The notes beneath the pieces were generated by a model that was not told the origin of the DNA, did no database searches, and was given only the letters and a program-made list of their open reading frames with translations. A stretch of 64,000 nt of DNA, from NCBI GenBank assembly GCA_951812325.1, contig OX638294.1, forward strand, positions 3,758,859-3,822,858, written 5' to 3'. The translations under genes and the position numbers were made by a program. Origin of the DNA: an uncultured Thermoanaerobaculia bacterium (GTDB lineage Bacteria > Acidobacteriota > Thermoanaerobaculia > Multivoradales > Multivoraceae). The stretch's first letter is position 1, and each line of letters starts with the position of its first letter. Of this stretch, positions 8,648 to 19,952 are shown piece by piece.

Positions 8648-9790
8648 ATGCCGAAACGAGTCACCCGGTTCGGACCCAACGCCTCCTCGTCGGCGGCGAG
8701 CCTGCGCGTGCGGCGGCTGCAGGTCGGCTTCCTGCTGCTGCTTGCGATCACCGCGGTCCAGGTGGTCTGGTGGTTGGTGGACCAGGCGCAGATTGCCGGC
8801 CGCATCGCCGACGATCGGGTGGCGCGTCTGGAGGTCGACCGCGACGCGGCCGGAGCGGCGCTTCGAGCCGGTCAGCCGCTTGATGAACTGCGGGCGTTCT
8901 ACCCGGACCTGCTGATCGATGCCGAGGGCGCGCGGCTCAGGCCCGAGTCCCTGCAGGCGATCGAGATCGAACGCCGGAGCCATCTGAGCCAGTACCGCTG
9001 GGAGGGCGCGTTCTTCCTGGTCGTGCTCGGCGGAGGGATCCTCGTGTTGTGGCGGGTGCTGCGCCGGGAGGCGGATCTGCTCAACCGTCAGCAGAACTTT
9101 CTGGCCGCCGTGTCGCACGAACTGCGCAGCCCGCTGGCGAGTCTCCGACTGACGACCGAGACCTTGCTTCTGCGCGATCTGGCGGCGACCGATCGCCGCG
9201 GCTTGCTCGAACGGAATCTGGAGGACCTGCGTCGGCTGGAGCGTCTGGTCGGCAACCTGCTGGAAACGACGCGCCTGGAGGAGCGGCGGGCGGCGCCGCG
9301 CCGGGCGCCGGTCGATCTGTCTGAGGCGGTGACGCTGGCGTTCGCCGAACTGGGGCACCGCGCGCGAGGAGCGGAGGGGATCGATATCGATGTCCGGGTG
9401 GAGCCCGGGCTCGGGCTGCAGGCCGACCCGGTCGGCCTGGGCACGGTGCTCCGGAACCTGATCGGCAACGCGCTCGAGTCGGCGCAGACGGCCGGCAGCC
9501 GCGTCGAGGTGTCCGCCAGGCGGCTCGACTCGGCGGTCGAGCTACAGGTCCTCGACGACGGAGTCGGGTTCGAGCCGTCCGAGGGGCGCCGGTTGTTCGA
9601 GAAGTTCTACCGGCCCGGCAGCGAGTTGCGGCGCAGCAAGCAGGGCAGCGGTCTGGGTCTCTATCTCGTGCGCGGCTTCGTCGCCCTGGAAGGCGGAGCG
9701 GTCGAGGCGAGCAGCGAGGGACCGGGCCGCGGCGCCGTCTTTCGCGTCACCTGGCCGGCCGCAGAGCCGGCCGTGGAGCCGGCGTCGTGA
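8648..9790 (+). CDS. sensor histidine kinase
   Basis: A 380-residue two-component sensor. Helices at about 25-43 and 120-137 bracket a roughly 75-residue periplasmic region without a recognised sensor domain. The H-box is AAVSHELRSPLAS with phospho-acceptor His157. The N-box is NLIGNALES, followed by DDGVGF (G1) and GSGLGLY (G2) of the HATPase domain. The gene end overlaps the response regulator start by 3 bp, so the two are co-translated partners. The signal is unknown. Confidence 0.93.
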   Translation: MPKRVTRFGPNASSSAASLRVRRLQVGFLLLLAITAVQVVWWLVDQAQIAGRIADDRVARLEVDRDAAGAALRAGQPLDELRAFYPDLLIDAEGARLRPESLQAIEIERRSHLSQYRWEGAFFLVVLGGGILVLWRVLRREADLLNRQQNFLAAVSHELRSPLASLRLTTETLLLRDLAATDRRGLLERNLEDLRRLERLVGNLLETTRLEERRAAPRRAPVDLSEAVTLAFAELGHRARGAEGIDIDVRVEPGLGLQADPVGLGTVLRNLIGNALESAQTAGSRVEVSARRLDSAVELQVLDDGVGFEPSEGRRLFEKFYRPGSELRRSKQGSGLGLYLVRGFVALEGGAVEASSEGPGRGAVFRVTWPAAEPAVEPAS

Positions 9791-10506
9791 AGGCTGCAGC
9801 CGAGCAGGCGGCCCGGGTGCTCCTCATCGAGGACGAGGAGAATCTGGCCGCGGGAATCCGTTTCAACCTGGAAGCGGAAGGCCTCGAGGTCGACTGGATC
9901 GGCGACGGCGAGGCGGCTCTGGAACGAATCCGGGATCCGCGCTACCAGCTCGTGATCCTCGACGTGATGCTGCCCGGGGTGGACGGCTTCACCCTGTGCG
10001 AGGAGGCGAGACGAAACGGCGTCGATACGCCGGTGCTCTTCCTGACCGCCAAGGCCGGCGTGGACGATCGCATTCGCGGCCTGGAAGCCGGCGGCGACGA
10101 CTATCTCGCCAAACCGTTCCACCTGACCGAGCTGCTGCTGCGGGTGCAGGCCATCCTGCGTCGGCGATCCTGGCGGGCGGTGGAAACGGCGCCGGATGTG
10201 GTCCGGTTCGGCGGCAACCACTTCGACTTCACGGCCTTCGCGGGCGCCTCGTGGGACGGGAAGAACCAGCAGTTGACCCAGAAGGAGGCGATGATCCTCA
10301 AGGCCCTGGCGGAGCAGGAGGGCGAGGTCGTCTCGCGCGAGGACATCCTGGACCGTGTCTGGGGCTACGAGGCGTTCCCCTCGTCGCGAACGATCGACAA
10401 CTTCGTCCTCAGGCTGCGCAAACGGTTCGAACCCGACCCCGAGCGCCCGCGCCACTTCCACACCGTCCGCGGCGTCGGCTACCGCTTTACCCTCGACACC
10501 GACTGA
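9787..10506 (+). CDS. OmpR/PhoB-family response regulator
   Basis: A 239-residue DNA-binding regulator. The receiver domain has the acidic pair in IEDEE, phospho-acceptor Asp59 in VILDVMLPG, Thr in LFLTAK and Lys in DDYLAKPF. The C-terminal winged helix has LTQKEAMILKAL and the final VRGVGYRF signature. Translation starts at GTG 9787, overlapping the kinase stop (GTGA). It is the cognate regulator of the upstream kinase. No target operator can be assigned. Confidence 0.93.
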   Translation: MKAAAEQAARVLLIEDEENLAAGIRFNLEAEGLEVDWIGDGEAALERIRDPRYQLVILDVMLPGVDGFTLCEEARRNGVDTPVLFLTAKAGVDDRIRGLEAGGDDYLAKPFHLTELLLRVQAILRRRSWRAVETAPDVVRFGGNHFDFTAFAGASWDGKNQQLTQKEAMILKALAEQEGEVVSREDILDRVWGYEAFPSSRTIDNFVLRLRKRFEPDPERPRHFHTVRGVGYRFTLDTD

Positions 10507-10594
10507 ACCGGGACTTCCCACCATTGTGCAAGTGGTGTGAGCAGCGTGTTGGTGTGCGGTTGTTTGTTTCGAGGCGTCACGTCAGGTTGGCAGT

Positions 10595-11866
10595 TCAGGA
10601 TGCTTCTGGCAGCAGTCGAGATCGGGCGGAAGCTCGATGAGGGTCGAAGAGTTGTCGGTCTCGGAGCATGGCGCAGGCGACGTGGATGAGGCGATCGGAG
10701 ACCTGTCTGAGGGCTCGGCCGTAGCGGTGTCCCCTGGCTCTCATGCGTTTGCACTTGGCCTTGCTGATGGCGTCGCGTTGGACTGCGATGCGTGCCCAGT
10801 GGTGTGCGGCATCGGTGAGGCGATCGTTGGCTGCGAGTCGTCGGACGACGATGAGCTTGTTTCCGGAGCGTCTGGTGACAGGCGCGGCGCCGGCCAGGCA
10901 GCGCAGAGCCTGTGGATCTCTTCTTCGCAACGGTTCGTGTGCTTCTGCGAGCAGGGTGGCGAGGACGACGGTACCGACTCCGGGGATGGAGCGGAGGATG
11001 CCGGCGTCGGTGTGCTCGACTGTGGTGCTGCCGTCGGTTTGTTGGGCGACGACGGGTTCGGCCAGATGGCGGGTCATCCGCTCCAGGTGTTGGTCGATGT
11101 CCGCGATCTGCCGATTGACGACTTTCAGCACCGGCATCAGGGTGTCGATGTGGCTGGTGGTTGCATCGACGACGCCGTGCCCGACGTCGATCGGCTGCTG
11201 GCGCAACAGGGCGAGCAGTTGAGCCGCGTCAAGGCGCCGGATGCGGTGTTTCTTGAGCAGTTTCGCGATGGTCGCTTCGCGCACTCTGAGCGCCTTGGCC
11301 GGTGTGGGTACGAGCCGCCACAGGGCCATAGCCCAGTTAGCCGAGACGTCGTTCTTGACGGCTTCGAGCAACTGCGGGTAGTAGCGCCAGAGCAGGTCGC
11401 GGACCTGATTCGAGAGCCGCTTGCGTTCCTCGACCAACTGTTTTCTGGCTCGAGTCCAGGCGCGCAGCTGGAGAGTGACTTCGTCCGGCGCCTGAAGTCG
11501 CCGCAGGCACTCCGGGTCGGTGCGCAGGGCCGCGGCGAGGACCCTGGCGTCGCGCCGGTCGTCCTTGGCGCCGGCGACCGAGAATCGATCCCGGAACCGG
11601 TCGAGCTGCTTGGGGTTGATGGAATGCACGTTGAAGCCCCGCTCCATCAGGCTTTCGACCACCGGCCCATGCGGTACTTCGATCGCGACACCGACCTCGG
11701 AAGGCGGTTTTCCGGTGCAGCCCAGGAGCCAGTCGGCCATGGCGGAGAGCCCCTCGCCGTTGTGGTTGAAGGCGCGCTGCCCGACGACCTTGCCGCTGGC
11801 ATCGAGCAGACAGACATGGTGCTCCTTCGATCCCCAGTCCACGCCGACAAACCAAGCCTCTGTCAT
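10595..11866 (-). CDS. IS110 family transposase (recombinase)
   Basis: A 423-residue transposase. The N-terminal RuvC-like domain has the DEDD residues Asp10 (VGVDWG), Glu63 (AIEVPHG), Asp103 and Asp106 (AKDDRRDA). The C-terminal Tnp domain has SIPGVGT (293-299) and Ser334 in TRRSGN, the expected serine nucleophile. All catalytic positions are present and the frame is full length, so it may be active. It starts with ATG. In this family the non-coding end upstream of the gene encodes the guide (bridge) RNA. Confidence 0.93.
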   Translation of the reverse strand: MTEAWFVGVDWGSKEHHVCLLDASGKVVGQRAFNHNGEGLSAMADWLLGCTGKPPSEVGVAIEVPHGPVVESLMERGFNVHSINPKQLDRFRDRFSVAGAKDDRRDARVLAAALRTDPECLRRLQAPDEVTLQLRAWTRARKQLVEERKRLSNQVRDLLWRYYPQLLEAVKNDVSANWAMALWRLVPTPAKALRVREATIAKLLKKHRIRRLDAAQLLALLRQQPIDVGHGVVDATTSHIDTLMPVLKVVNRQIADIDQHLERMTRHLAEPVVAQQTDGSTTVEHTDAGILRSIPGVGTVVLATLLAEAHEPLRRRDPQALRCLAGAAPVTRRSGNKLIVVRRLAANDRLTDAAHHWARIAVQRDAISKAKCKRMRARGHRYGRALRQVSDRLIHVACAMLRDRQLFDPHRASARSRLLPEAS

Positions 11867-12291
11867 GTCACACCTCCTCGTGCGTTACTCTGTGCCTGTC
11901 GGCAACGCCGCGACGACGGCCTGGTACCTGTACTGGCGCTCGATGGCGCAACTTCCCACTGGGCCTTTGTCGCGGCGAAGCAGCCAGGGCACAGGTCCCG
12001 GTTAGGTGCTTCATGCACGGTGCGCGGAGGTCGCTCCTGGCTGCTTGCCGACTTCATCTGCCGGACTCCGGCCTGCGCCCGCCGGCACGACGCCGGCTGC
12101 CTTGGCTGCGGAAGCTGCCGGTCCCGCGGAAAACGGCAAGCCGTTTCCCGCCGGACCTTGGAAAACCGGCAGACCGGTTTCCCACAGCTACCGCAGCCTC
12201 GACGACTACTCGCCTCTCGGACAGACTCGGACAGGGACCAGAATCCACCCAGCAAAGGTACAGGTGCGCCGGCATCCGGAGCCCTGCCGCG
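11867..12291 (-). ncRNA. candidate bridge-RNA region of the IS110 element
   Basis: A 425-bp non-coding stretch directly upstream of the transposase, on the side where IS110-group elements encode the bridge RNA. It holds two consecutive strong hairpins on both strands: AAACGGC/GCCGTTT at 12131-12146 and AAACCGG/CCGGTTT at 12163-12180. It also has further GC-rich dyads around 12060-12110. I cannot delimit the RNA or its target and donor loops by eye. Part of the region may be flanking genome. Confidence 0.35.
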
Positions 12292-13020
12292 CTAGTTCAC
12301 TTCCAGCAGCTCTACGTCGAAGATCAAGGCGGCGCCCGGCGGGATGGTCGGCGGCGACCCGTTCTTGCCGTAACCGAGATCGGCGGGGATGAAGAGCTTC
12401 CACATGGCGCCCGGCTTCATCAACTGCAGTGCCTCGGTCCAGCCGGATATGACGCCGCCGACGGGGAAGGTCGCGGGCTGGCCGCGTTCGTAGCTGCTGT
12501 CGAACTCCGTGCCGTCGATCAGGGTTCCGCGGTAGTGAACCGTGACCGCCTGATCGGCGGTGGGGCTGTCGCCCGTGCCGGCGCGGATCTCGCGGTAGAG
12601 AAGCCCGGAGTCCGTCTTCACGACGCCGTCCTCCGCCGCCTTCGCGGCCAGGAAGGCCGCGCTGCGAGCCGTGTTCTCCAGCAGGGCTGCCTGCCGTTCG
12701 CGGTCCGCGTGTGCCTGCATCTTCGCACTCAGCTCATGGAGCACGGTGTCGACCTCCTCGGAATCCAGGGCCTCGGCGCCTTCCAGACCGTCGTTGAAGC
12801 CGCGTAGCAGCAGTTCGAGATCGAGCGTCAGGTCGTCCGCCTCGAGGTTGCTGCCGATGTTCAGGCCAAGCGCATAGGAGGCCTTCTCGTCCCAGGTCTC
12901 CGCGAGCGGCGGCGCCTCGTCGTCTGCGGCGTTGGCCTCTTCCTGGGCGCAGGCAGGGGTCGCCGCGAGTACGGCAAGGATCACGGCGATCAAGCTGACG
13001 TGGTGGTGGGGCTTGTTCAT
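12292..13020 (-). CDS. FKBP-type peptidyl-prolyl cis-trans isomerase, Mip/FkpA-like, secreted
   Basis: A 242-residue protein. A signal peptide (VSLIAVILAVLAATPACAQ) is followed by an alpha-helical dimerisation domain of the Mip/FklB type (SYALGLNIGSNL, residues about 48-135). The C-terminal FKBP domain has VTVHYRGTLIDGTEFDSSYERG, GVISGWTEALQLM, LGYGKNG-PP-IPP and LIFDVELLEV. It should assist folding of periplasmic proteins. A lipobox-like TPAC near residue 24 could alternatively make it a lipoprotein. It is divergent from uppP. Confidence 0.92.
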   Translation of the reverse strand: MNKPHHHVSLIAVILAVLAATPACAQEEANAADDEAPPLAETWDEKASYALGLNIGSNLEADDLTLDLELLLRGFNDGLEGAEALDSEEVDTVLHELSAKMQAHADRERQAALLENTARSAAFLAAKAAEDGVVKTDSGLLYREIRAGTGDSPTADQAVTVHYRGTLIDGTEFDSSYERGQPATFPVGGVISGWTEALQLMKPGAMWKLFIPADLGYGKNGSPPTIPPGAALIFDVELLEVN

Positions 13021-13079
13021 GGCAGCGCATCGTATCCGTATCGGGCGTGCGTGTCCCGCCGCTTCGCTATCCTCGTCTG

Positions 13080-13877
13080 GTGCAGCCGCTGCAGTTGATT
13101 CTCGTGGCTCTGGTGCAGGGGCTGACCGAGTACCTGCCGATCAGTTCAACCGCGCACCTCATCCTGCTGCCGCGGCTGTTCGGCTGGGCGGACCAGGGTT
13201 TGCCGGTCGACGTGGCCGCCAACACGGGAACGCTGCTCGCCGTCGTCGCCTACTTCCGGAAGGACCTCGCGGGCTTCGTCCGGGCCCTTCGCCGCGGCGG
13301 CGACGCCGCCAGCGCCCGGGCAAAGCGGCGGATGATCCCGCTGCTGGCGCTGGCGTCCGTGCCGGTCCTGGTCGTCGGCATCCTTGCCGAGGGCTGGATT
13401 GCGGGCGACGCCCGCACTCCGGGCGTGATCGCCTGGGCGACGATCGGTTTCGGTTTGCTGCTTGGGGTTGCCGACCGTTGGGGAAAGCAGGAACGCAAGG
13501 TCGACGGGATCGCCTGGTGGCACGCGCTGCTGTTCGGCGTGGCGCAGGCCACCGCGCTCGTCCCGGGCGCTTCGCGCGCCGGCGTCACGATCACCGCCGG
13601 CCGGCTGCTGGGCTTCGACCGCGAGTCGTCGGCGCGTTTCGCCTTCCTGATGGCGATCCCGGCCGGTATCTTCGTTGTCGGCAACAACACGCTCGATCTG
13701 TTGAGCGGGGCGTTGCCGGTTTCGCAACTGCCGGCGATGCTTCTGGTCGTCGGGCTGTCGTCGGTCGTCGGCTACCTGGTGATCGGTTTCCTGCTCGGCT
13801 GGGTCCGGCGCCGGAGCCTGCAGGTCTTCGTCGCCTACCGGCTGGTGTTGGGAGCAATGCTGCTGATCGTCTTCTGA
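13080..13877 (+). CDS. uppP: undecaprenyl-diphosphate phosphatase
   Basis: A 265-residue multi-pass membrane enzyme that recycles undecaprenyl pyrophosphate to the lipid carrier for peptidoglycan. The two family signatures are present: EYLPISSTAHL (catalytic Glu and first motif) and VPGASRAG (second motif, with Arg). The GTG at 13080 gives QPLQLILVALVQGLTEYLPIS, the usual start. An in-frame GTG at 13047 would add 11 unusual residues. Length and helices match BacA/UppP. Confidence 0.92.
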   Translation: MQPLQLILVALVQGLTEYLPISSTAHLILLPRLFGWADQGLPVDVAANTGTLLAVVAYFRKDLAGFVRALRRGGDAASARAKRRMIPLLALASVPVLVVGILAEGWIAGDARTPGVIAWATIGFGLLLGVADRWGKQERKVDGIAWWHALLFGVAQATALVPGASRAGVTITAGRLLGFDRESSARFAFLMAIPAGIFVVGNNTLDLLSGALPVSQLPAMLLVVGLSSVVGYLVIGFLLGWVRRRSLQVFVAYRLVLGAMLLIVF

Positions 13878-13927
13878 GCGTCAACGCTGCGTGTTCGCGG
13901 CGCGCGCCGCCAGAGGGGTTGGCCGCG

Positions 13928-14034
13928 GACTGGTCGGGCGCCGGCAAGCCTTGCGGCGACGACTCGGCTCGCCGCGAATCGCGGTCGCCGTCGAGGCGTG
14001 GACTGGTCAGGCGCCGGCAAGCCTTGCGGCGACT
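13928..14034. repeat. 73-bp-offset direct duplication of the leuB 3' end
   Basis: Positions 13928-13961 and 14001-14034 match almost exactly (GACTGGTC-GGCGCCGGCAAG and following). The right copy contains the leuB stop codon and last codons; the left copy is downstream of leuB in the spacer with uppP. Offset 73 bp. Confidence 0.8.
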
Positions 14035-15077
14035 GCGCGCCCCGTCTCTTTCGTCGATACCGCCGGCTGGCCCGGGGGCGCCAGGTCGGCGGTGCGGAGT
14101 CCGTCGGCGAGCACGGCGGCCACCGCGGCTTCGACCTGCCCGGCTTCCGCCTCAAGGTGCAGACTGTGCCGGAGCAGCATCGCGGTGCTCAGGATCGCGC
14201 CGATGGGGTTGGCGATGCCCCGGCCGGCGATGTCGGGCGCCGAACCGTGGACCGGCTCGTAGAGGCCCTGCCGGCCGGAACCCAGGGACGCCGACGGCAG
14301 CATGCCGAGGGAGCCGGCGAGGATCGCCGCCTCATCGCTCAGGATGTCGCCGAACATGTTGCCGGCGAGGATCACGTCGTACTCCGCGGGCGAGCGCATC
14401 AACTGCATCGCGAAGGCGTCGACGAGATGGTGGCTCACTTCGACGTCGGCGTAAGCGCTCGCGACTTCGGTCACGGCGCGCCGCCAGAGCCGCATCGAGG
14501 CCAAAACGTTCGCCTTGTCGACCGACGCGAGCTTGCCGCGCCGCCCTCTCGCGGCGCGTAGCGCTACGCGGGCCACGCGCTCCACCTCGGCGGTCGAGTA
14601 GACGAGGGTGTCGTAGGCCACGTCGCCGTCGCCCTGCTCCTGGCGCGGGCCGAAGTAGATGCCGCCGGTCAGCTCGCGGACGAAGAGCAGATCGACTCCG
14701 CGCAGCAGTTCGGGTTTGAGCGGCGCGAGTTCCACCAGGGAATCGAACACCGGCACCGGGCGCAGGTTGGCGAACAGGCCAAGCTCGGCCCGCAGGTCGA
14801 GCAGCCCCTGCTCGGGACGGAGTTCGGCGGTCGGGTCGGACCATTTCGGTCCGCCGACGGCGCCCAGAAACACCGCGTCGGCGGCCTTGCAGGCAGCGAG
14901 CGTGGCCGGCGGCAGGGGGTTCCGGAAGTCGTCGATCGCGTTGCCGCCCATCGGGTGCGACTCGAGTTGGAACTCGTGGCCGCCGAGATCGGCGACGGCG
15001 TTCAGAACGCGGGCAGCCTCGGCCGTGACCTCGGGCCCGATCCCGTCGCCGGGAAGAAGGACGATGTTCGCCTGCAT
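14007..15077 (-). CDS. leuB: 3-isopropylmalate dehydrogenase
   Basis: A 356-residue NAD-dependent decarboxylating dehydrogenase, the third step of leucine synthesis; it also acts on 3-methylmalate in the citramalate route. It has [11 protein letters not shown] at the N-terminus, the Arg-containing substrate region [13 protein letters not shown]-level KANVL, and [12 protein letters not shown] followed by [12 protein letters not shown] for NAD binding. It is the last gene of the ilv-leu operon, 28 bp after leuD. Confidence 0.96.
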   Translation of the reverse strand: MQANIVLLPGDGIGPEVTAEAARVLNAVADLGGHEFQLESHPMGGNAIDDFRNPLPPATLAACKAADAVFLGAVGGPKWSDPTAELRPEQGLLDLRAELGLFANLRPVPVFDSLVELAPLKPELLRGVDLLFVRELTGGIYFGPRQEQGDGDVAYDTLVYSTAEVERVARVALRAARGRRGKLASVDKANVLASMRLWRRAVTEVASAYADVEVSHHLVDAFAMQLMRSPAEYDVILAGNMFGDILSDEAAILAGSLGMLPSASLGSGRQGLYEPVHGSAPDIAGRGIANPIGAILSTAMLLRHSLHLEAEAGQVEAAVAAVLADGLRTADLAPPGQPAVSTKETGRAVAARLAGA

Positions 15078-15105
15078 GGGTCGGTATGGGTCGAGACGGC
15101 GCGGC

Positions 15106-15729
15106 TCAGGCGGACCGCGTGTCGAGTCGGGAGGGGTGCTCTGCCTCGAATGCTCCGATCGCCGCCGCCTGTTTCAGCAGATAGCCGAGCTGATCCGTGC
15201 CGTCGAGCAGGCAGCGGCGGGCGAAGGGGTCGACATCGAAGGCCGCTTCGCCGCCGTCGGGCAGGCTGAGAGTCCGCGATTCGAGATCGATCGTGACCCG
15301 GGTCGCGGGATCCGCCGCGACCGCGTCGAACAGGGCGGCGGAGACCTCGCCCGTGACCGGCACGACGAGCAGGCCGTTCTTCAGCGCGTTGCTGCGGAAA
15401 ATGTCGGCGAAGGAGGTGCTGATCACGGCGCGAAAGCCGTAGCCGACCAGGGCCCAGGGCGCGTGCTCACGGGAGCTGCCGCAGCCGAAGTTGTCGCCGG
15501 CCAGAAGAATGCGGGCGTTCTGATGCTGCGGCTGATTCAGGACGAACCCGGCGTTGCGTTCGCCTTCGGGATCGCCGTCCCGGTACCGCCAGCGGCAGAA
15601 CAGGCCGGACGCCAGCCCCGAACGGTCCGTGACCTTGAGGTACGACGCCGGGATGATCTGGTCCGTGTCGACGTTCTGAATCGGCAGCGGCGCCATCGTG
15701 CCGGTGAACCGCTCGAAGCGTGCGCTCAT
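15106..15729 (-). CDS. leuD: 3-isopropylmalate dehydratase small subunit
   Basis: A 207-residue swivel-domain subunit of isopropylmalate isomerase; it pairs with LeuC. Signatures are [12 protein letters not shown] and [17 protein letters not shown]. The frame is open 37 codons upstream, but the ATG at 15729 ([10 protein letters not shown]) matches the family start. That ATG overlaps the stop of a 31-codon micro-frame inserted between leuC and leuD (see 15726-15821), whereas leuC and leuD presumably overlapped directly before. Confidence 0.95.
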   Translation of the reverse strand: MSARFERFTGTMAPLPIQNVDTDQIIPASYLKVTDRSGLASGLFCRWRYRDGDPEGERNAGFVLNQPQHQNARILLAGDNFGCGSSREHAPWALVGYGFRAVISTSFADIFRSNALKNGLLVVPVTGEVSAALFDAVAADPATRVTIDLESRTLSLPDGGEAAFDVDPFARRCLLDGTDQLGYLLKQAAAIGAFEAEHPSRLDTRSA

Positions 15730-15821
15730 GACAGCACCTCGCGGACGTCGGTGACGCGGTTTCCGGAGTGGCTGCGCGGAGGCCGTGTGCGGCCACGGGC
15801 GCTCTTCCCGCGTGTGCTCAT
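15726..15821 (-). CDS. 31-codon micro-ORF between leuC and leuD, derived from a local duplication
   Basis: ATG at 15821 overlaps the leuC stop (ATGA), and its own TGA at 15728-15726 overlaps the leuD ATG. The last ten codons ([10 protein letters not shown]) duplicate the LeuC C-terminus exactly, and its first codons (MSTR) resemble the LeuD start (MSAR). The simplest reading is a 92-bp duplication of the leuC/leuD junction, which kept translational coupling at both borders. The product is basic and probably not functional in itself. Confidence 0.5.
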   Translation of the reverse strand: MSTRGKSARGRTRPPRSHSGNRVTDVREVLS

Positions 15822-17241
15822 GACAGGACCTCGCGCACATCGGTCACGCGGCCGGTAATGGCGGAGGCGGCGGCGGTCAGGGGGCTGGCCAGGAAGGTGC
15901 GCCCGCCGGCGCCTTGACGCCCCTCGAAGTTGCGGTTCGAGGTGCTGACCGCGTACTGGCCGGGAGCGAGCTGGTCGCCGTTCATCGCCAGGCACATCGA
16001 ACACCCGGCTTCGCGCCACTCGGCGCCGGCGTCGACGAAGACCTGGGCGAGGCCGTCGCGTTCGGCCTGCCGCTTGACCGCATCCGAGCCGGGGACGACG
16101 AGTACGCGGAGCCCGTCGGCCACCTTGCGTCCGCGCAGGACGTTGGCCGCCGCCAACAGGTCGCTGTAGCGTGAGTTGGTGCAACTGCCGACGAAGACGA
16201 CGTCGATCGGCTTGCCCTGAAGCTGCTGGCCCGGCTCGAGCGCCATGTACTCGAGCGCCTTGAGGAAGGAGGCGCGCTTCTCCGGTTCGATCGTGCGGTC
16301 CTCGGGGATCGCCCCCGCGATCGGGATGGCCATGCCCGGATTCGTACCGTAGGTGACCATGGGCTCGAGCGCCGAGCCGTCGATCGTCGTCGTGCGGTCG
16401 TAGGTCGCGCCCTCGTCGGTGGGCAGGGACCGCCAGTCTTCGAGCGCCGCCTCCCAGGCCTCGCCGGAGGGCGCCATCGGCCGACCCTCGAGGTAGTCGA
16501 AGGTGACCTCGTCGGGTGCGATCAGACCGGCGCGGGCGCCGCCCTCGATCGACATGTTGCAGACCGTCATCCGGCCCTCCATGTCGAGCGCGCGGATCGC
16601 TTCGCCGGTGTACTCGAAGACGTGGCCCGTGCCGCCGCCGATCCCGAGCTTCGCGATGACGGCCAGGATGATGTCCTTGGCGACGACGCCTTCGGGCAGG
16701 CTGCCGTCGACTTGAACCTCGTAGGTGTTCGGGCGGTGCTGGAGCAGGCACTGCGTGGCGAGGACGTGGCCGACCTCGCTGGTGCCGATGCCGAAGGCGA
16801 GCGCCCCGACCGCTCCGTGGGTGCTCGTGTGGCTGTCGCCGCAGACCACGGTCATGCCGGGCTGGGTGGCGCCGAGCTCAGGCCCGATCACGTGGACGAT
16901 GCCGCGGCGCTCGTCGCCCATCGCGTAGAGCGGGATGCCGTGGCGTTCGCAATTCGCCTGGAGCTGGTCGAGTTGAGCCGATCCCTCGGGGTCGAGCACC
17001 CGCAGCTTCGCGTCGTCGATCGACGGATCGGTCGGCGTCGAGTGATCCATCGTCGCCAGGGTCAGGTCGGGCCGCCGAACGATCAATCCCCGCTCGGCCA
17101 GGGCGGTGAACGCCTGCGGCGACGTGACTTCGTGAACCAGGTGCAGGTCGACGAAGAGCGTCGCCGGCAGGCCCCGCTCCCCGGCGGTGACCAGGTGGCG
17201 CCGCCAGATCTTCTCGAACAGCGTCCGGGTCGAAGCGGACG

Positions 17242-17245
<4 letters not shown>
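15818..17245 (-). CDS. leuC: 3-isopropylmalate dehydratase large subunit
   Basis: A 475-residue aconitase-family subunit with a 4Fe-4S cluster, converting 2- to 3-isopropylmalate (and citramalate to 3-methylmalate). Cluster cysteines lie in VGSCTNSR and [22 protein letters not shown] and DHSTPT are further signatures. The start ATG overlaps the leuA stop by 3 bp. Full length for the family. Confidence 0.96.
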
Positions 17246-18870
<1,625 letters not shown>

Positions 18871-18872
18871 CG

Positions 18873-19874
18873 CTACACCTCCTTGGCGTCCAGGAACGGC
18901 ATCATCCGACGCAGTTCCCGGCCAACTTCCTCGATCGGATGCGCTCTCTCCGCCGTCCGGCGGGGATCGAACCGCGGACGGCCGTCCCGGTTCTCGGCGA
19001 TCCAGTCGCGGGCGTAGGTCCCGTCCTGGATGTCGCTCAGCACCTTGTCCATCACCGCCCGCACGTCCTTCGTGATCAGTTGATCGCCGGCGTGGTAGCC
19101 GCCGTGCTCCGCGGTGTCGGAGACGCTGTACCACATGTAGCCGAGTCCGCCTTCGTACATCAGGTCGACGATCAGCTTCAGTTCGTGCAGGCACTCGAAG
19201 TACGCGACCTCCGGCTGGTAGCCGGCGGCCACCAGCTTCTCGAAACCGGCGCGCACGAGCGCCGAGGCGCCGCCGCAGAGCACGATCTGCTCGCCGAAGA
19301 GGTCGGTTTCCGTCTCCTCGGCGAACGTCGTTTCGATCACGCCGGCGCGGGTGCAGCCGATCCCCTTGGCGTAGGCCAGGGCGTCCGCCAGGGCGCCACC
19401 CGTCGCGTCGTTCTCGACCGCCACCAGACCCGGCGTTCCGGCGCCTTCCGTGAACACTTCCCGGACGCGGTGTCCGGGCGCCTTCGGCGCGACGAGGGAC
19501 ACGTCGACGTTCTCCGGCGCGTCGATTTCGCCGTAGCGGACGTTGAAACCGTGCGCGAACATCAGGGTGTCGCCTGCTTCGAGGTTCGGCTCGACGTCCT
19601 GTTCGTACAGTTCCGCCTGGACGGTGTCGGGGGCCAGGATCATGACCATCCGACTGCGGGCGGCGGCTTCCGCGTTGCTCACCACCTCGAGACCGTCGGC
19701 CTCGGCCTTCGCCCGGCTACCGCTTCCGCTTCTCAGGCCGACGACGACCTCGACTCCGCTGTCGCGGAGGTTCAGGGCATGGGCGTGGCCCTGGCTGCCA
19801 TAGCCGATGACCGCGACGGTGCGGCCATCGAGCCGGGAGAGATCCGCGTCGTCGTCGTAGTAGAGCTTTGCCAT
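18873..19874 (-). CDS. ilvC: ketol-acid reductoisomerase, class I
   Basis: A 333-residue NAD(P)H and Mg-dependent enzyme for the second common step of valine and isoleucine synthesis. [19 protein letters not shown] is the Rossmann start; the following loop (VGLRSGSGS) fits NADPH preference. [11 protein letters not shown] and the metal-binding [13 protein letters not shown] and [12 protein letters not shown] blocks are intact. The length is that of the short (class I) form. Confidence 0.97.
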   Translation of the reverse strand: MAKLYYDDDADLSRLDGRTVAVIGYGSQGHAHALNLRDSGVEVVVGLRSGSGSRAKAEADGLEVVSNAEAAARSRMVMILAPDTVQAELYEQDVEPNLEAGDTLMFAHGFNVRYGEIDAPENVDVSLVAPKAPGHRVREVFTEGAGTPGLVAVENDATGGALADALAYAKGIGCTRAGVIETTFAEETETDLFGEQIVLCGGASALVRAGFEKLVAAGYQPEVAYFECLHELKLIVDLMYEGGLGYMWYSVSDTAEHGGYHAGDQLITKDVRAVMDKVLSDIQDGTYARDWIAENRDGRPRFDPRRTAERAHPIEEVGRELRRMMPFLDAKEV

Positions 19875-19952
19875 CAGGGTTGAGTCCTCGTCGGGTGAAG
19901 TGTGGGTGTTGTCAGGCGATCGGTCGATGCGTCAGCGGCTTCGGGGGCGCCG

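Larger units (their letters stand above)
10507..12291 (-). mobile_element. IS110-family insertion sequence (limits are the flanking genes)
   Basis: An apparently intact IS110-type element inserted between the response regulator and the FKBP gene. It contains one transposase and a roughly 420-bp non-coding end upstream of it. IS110 elements lack long terminal inverted repeats, and I cannot see an empty site, so exact ends are not assigned; they lie within 10507-10594 and 11867-12291. Confidence 0.75.

Noticed and set aside
13877..14006. Terminator shared by uppP and leuB
   Set aside because: The GCGCCGGCAAGCCTTGCGGCG dyads here belong to the direct duplication and have no T-run in either direction.
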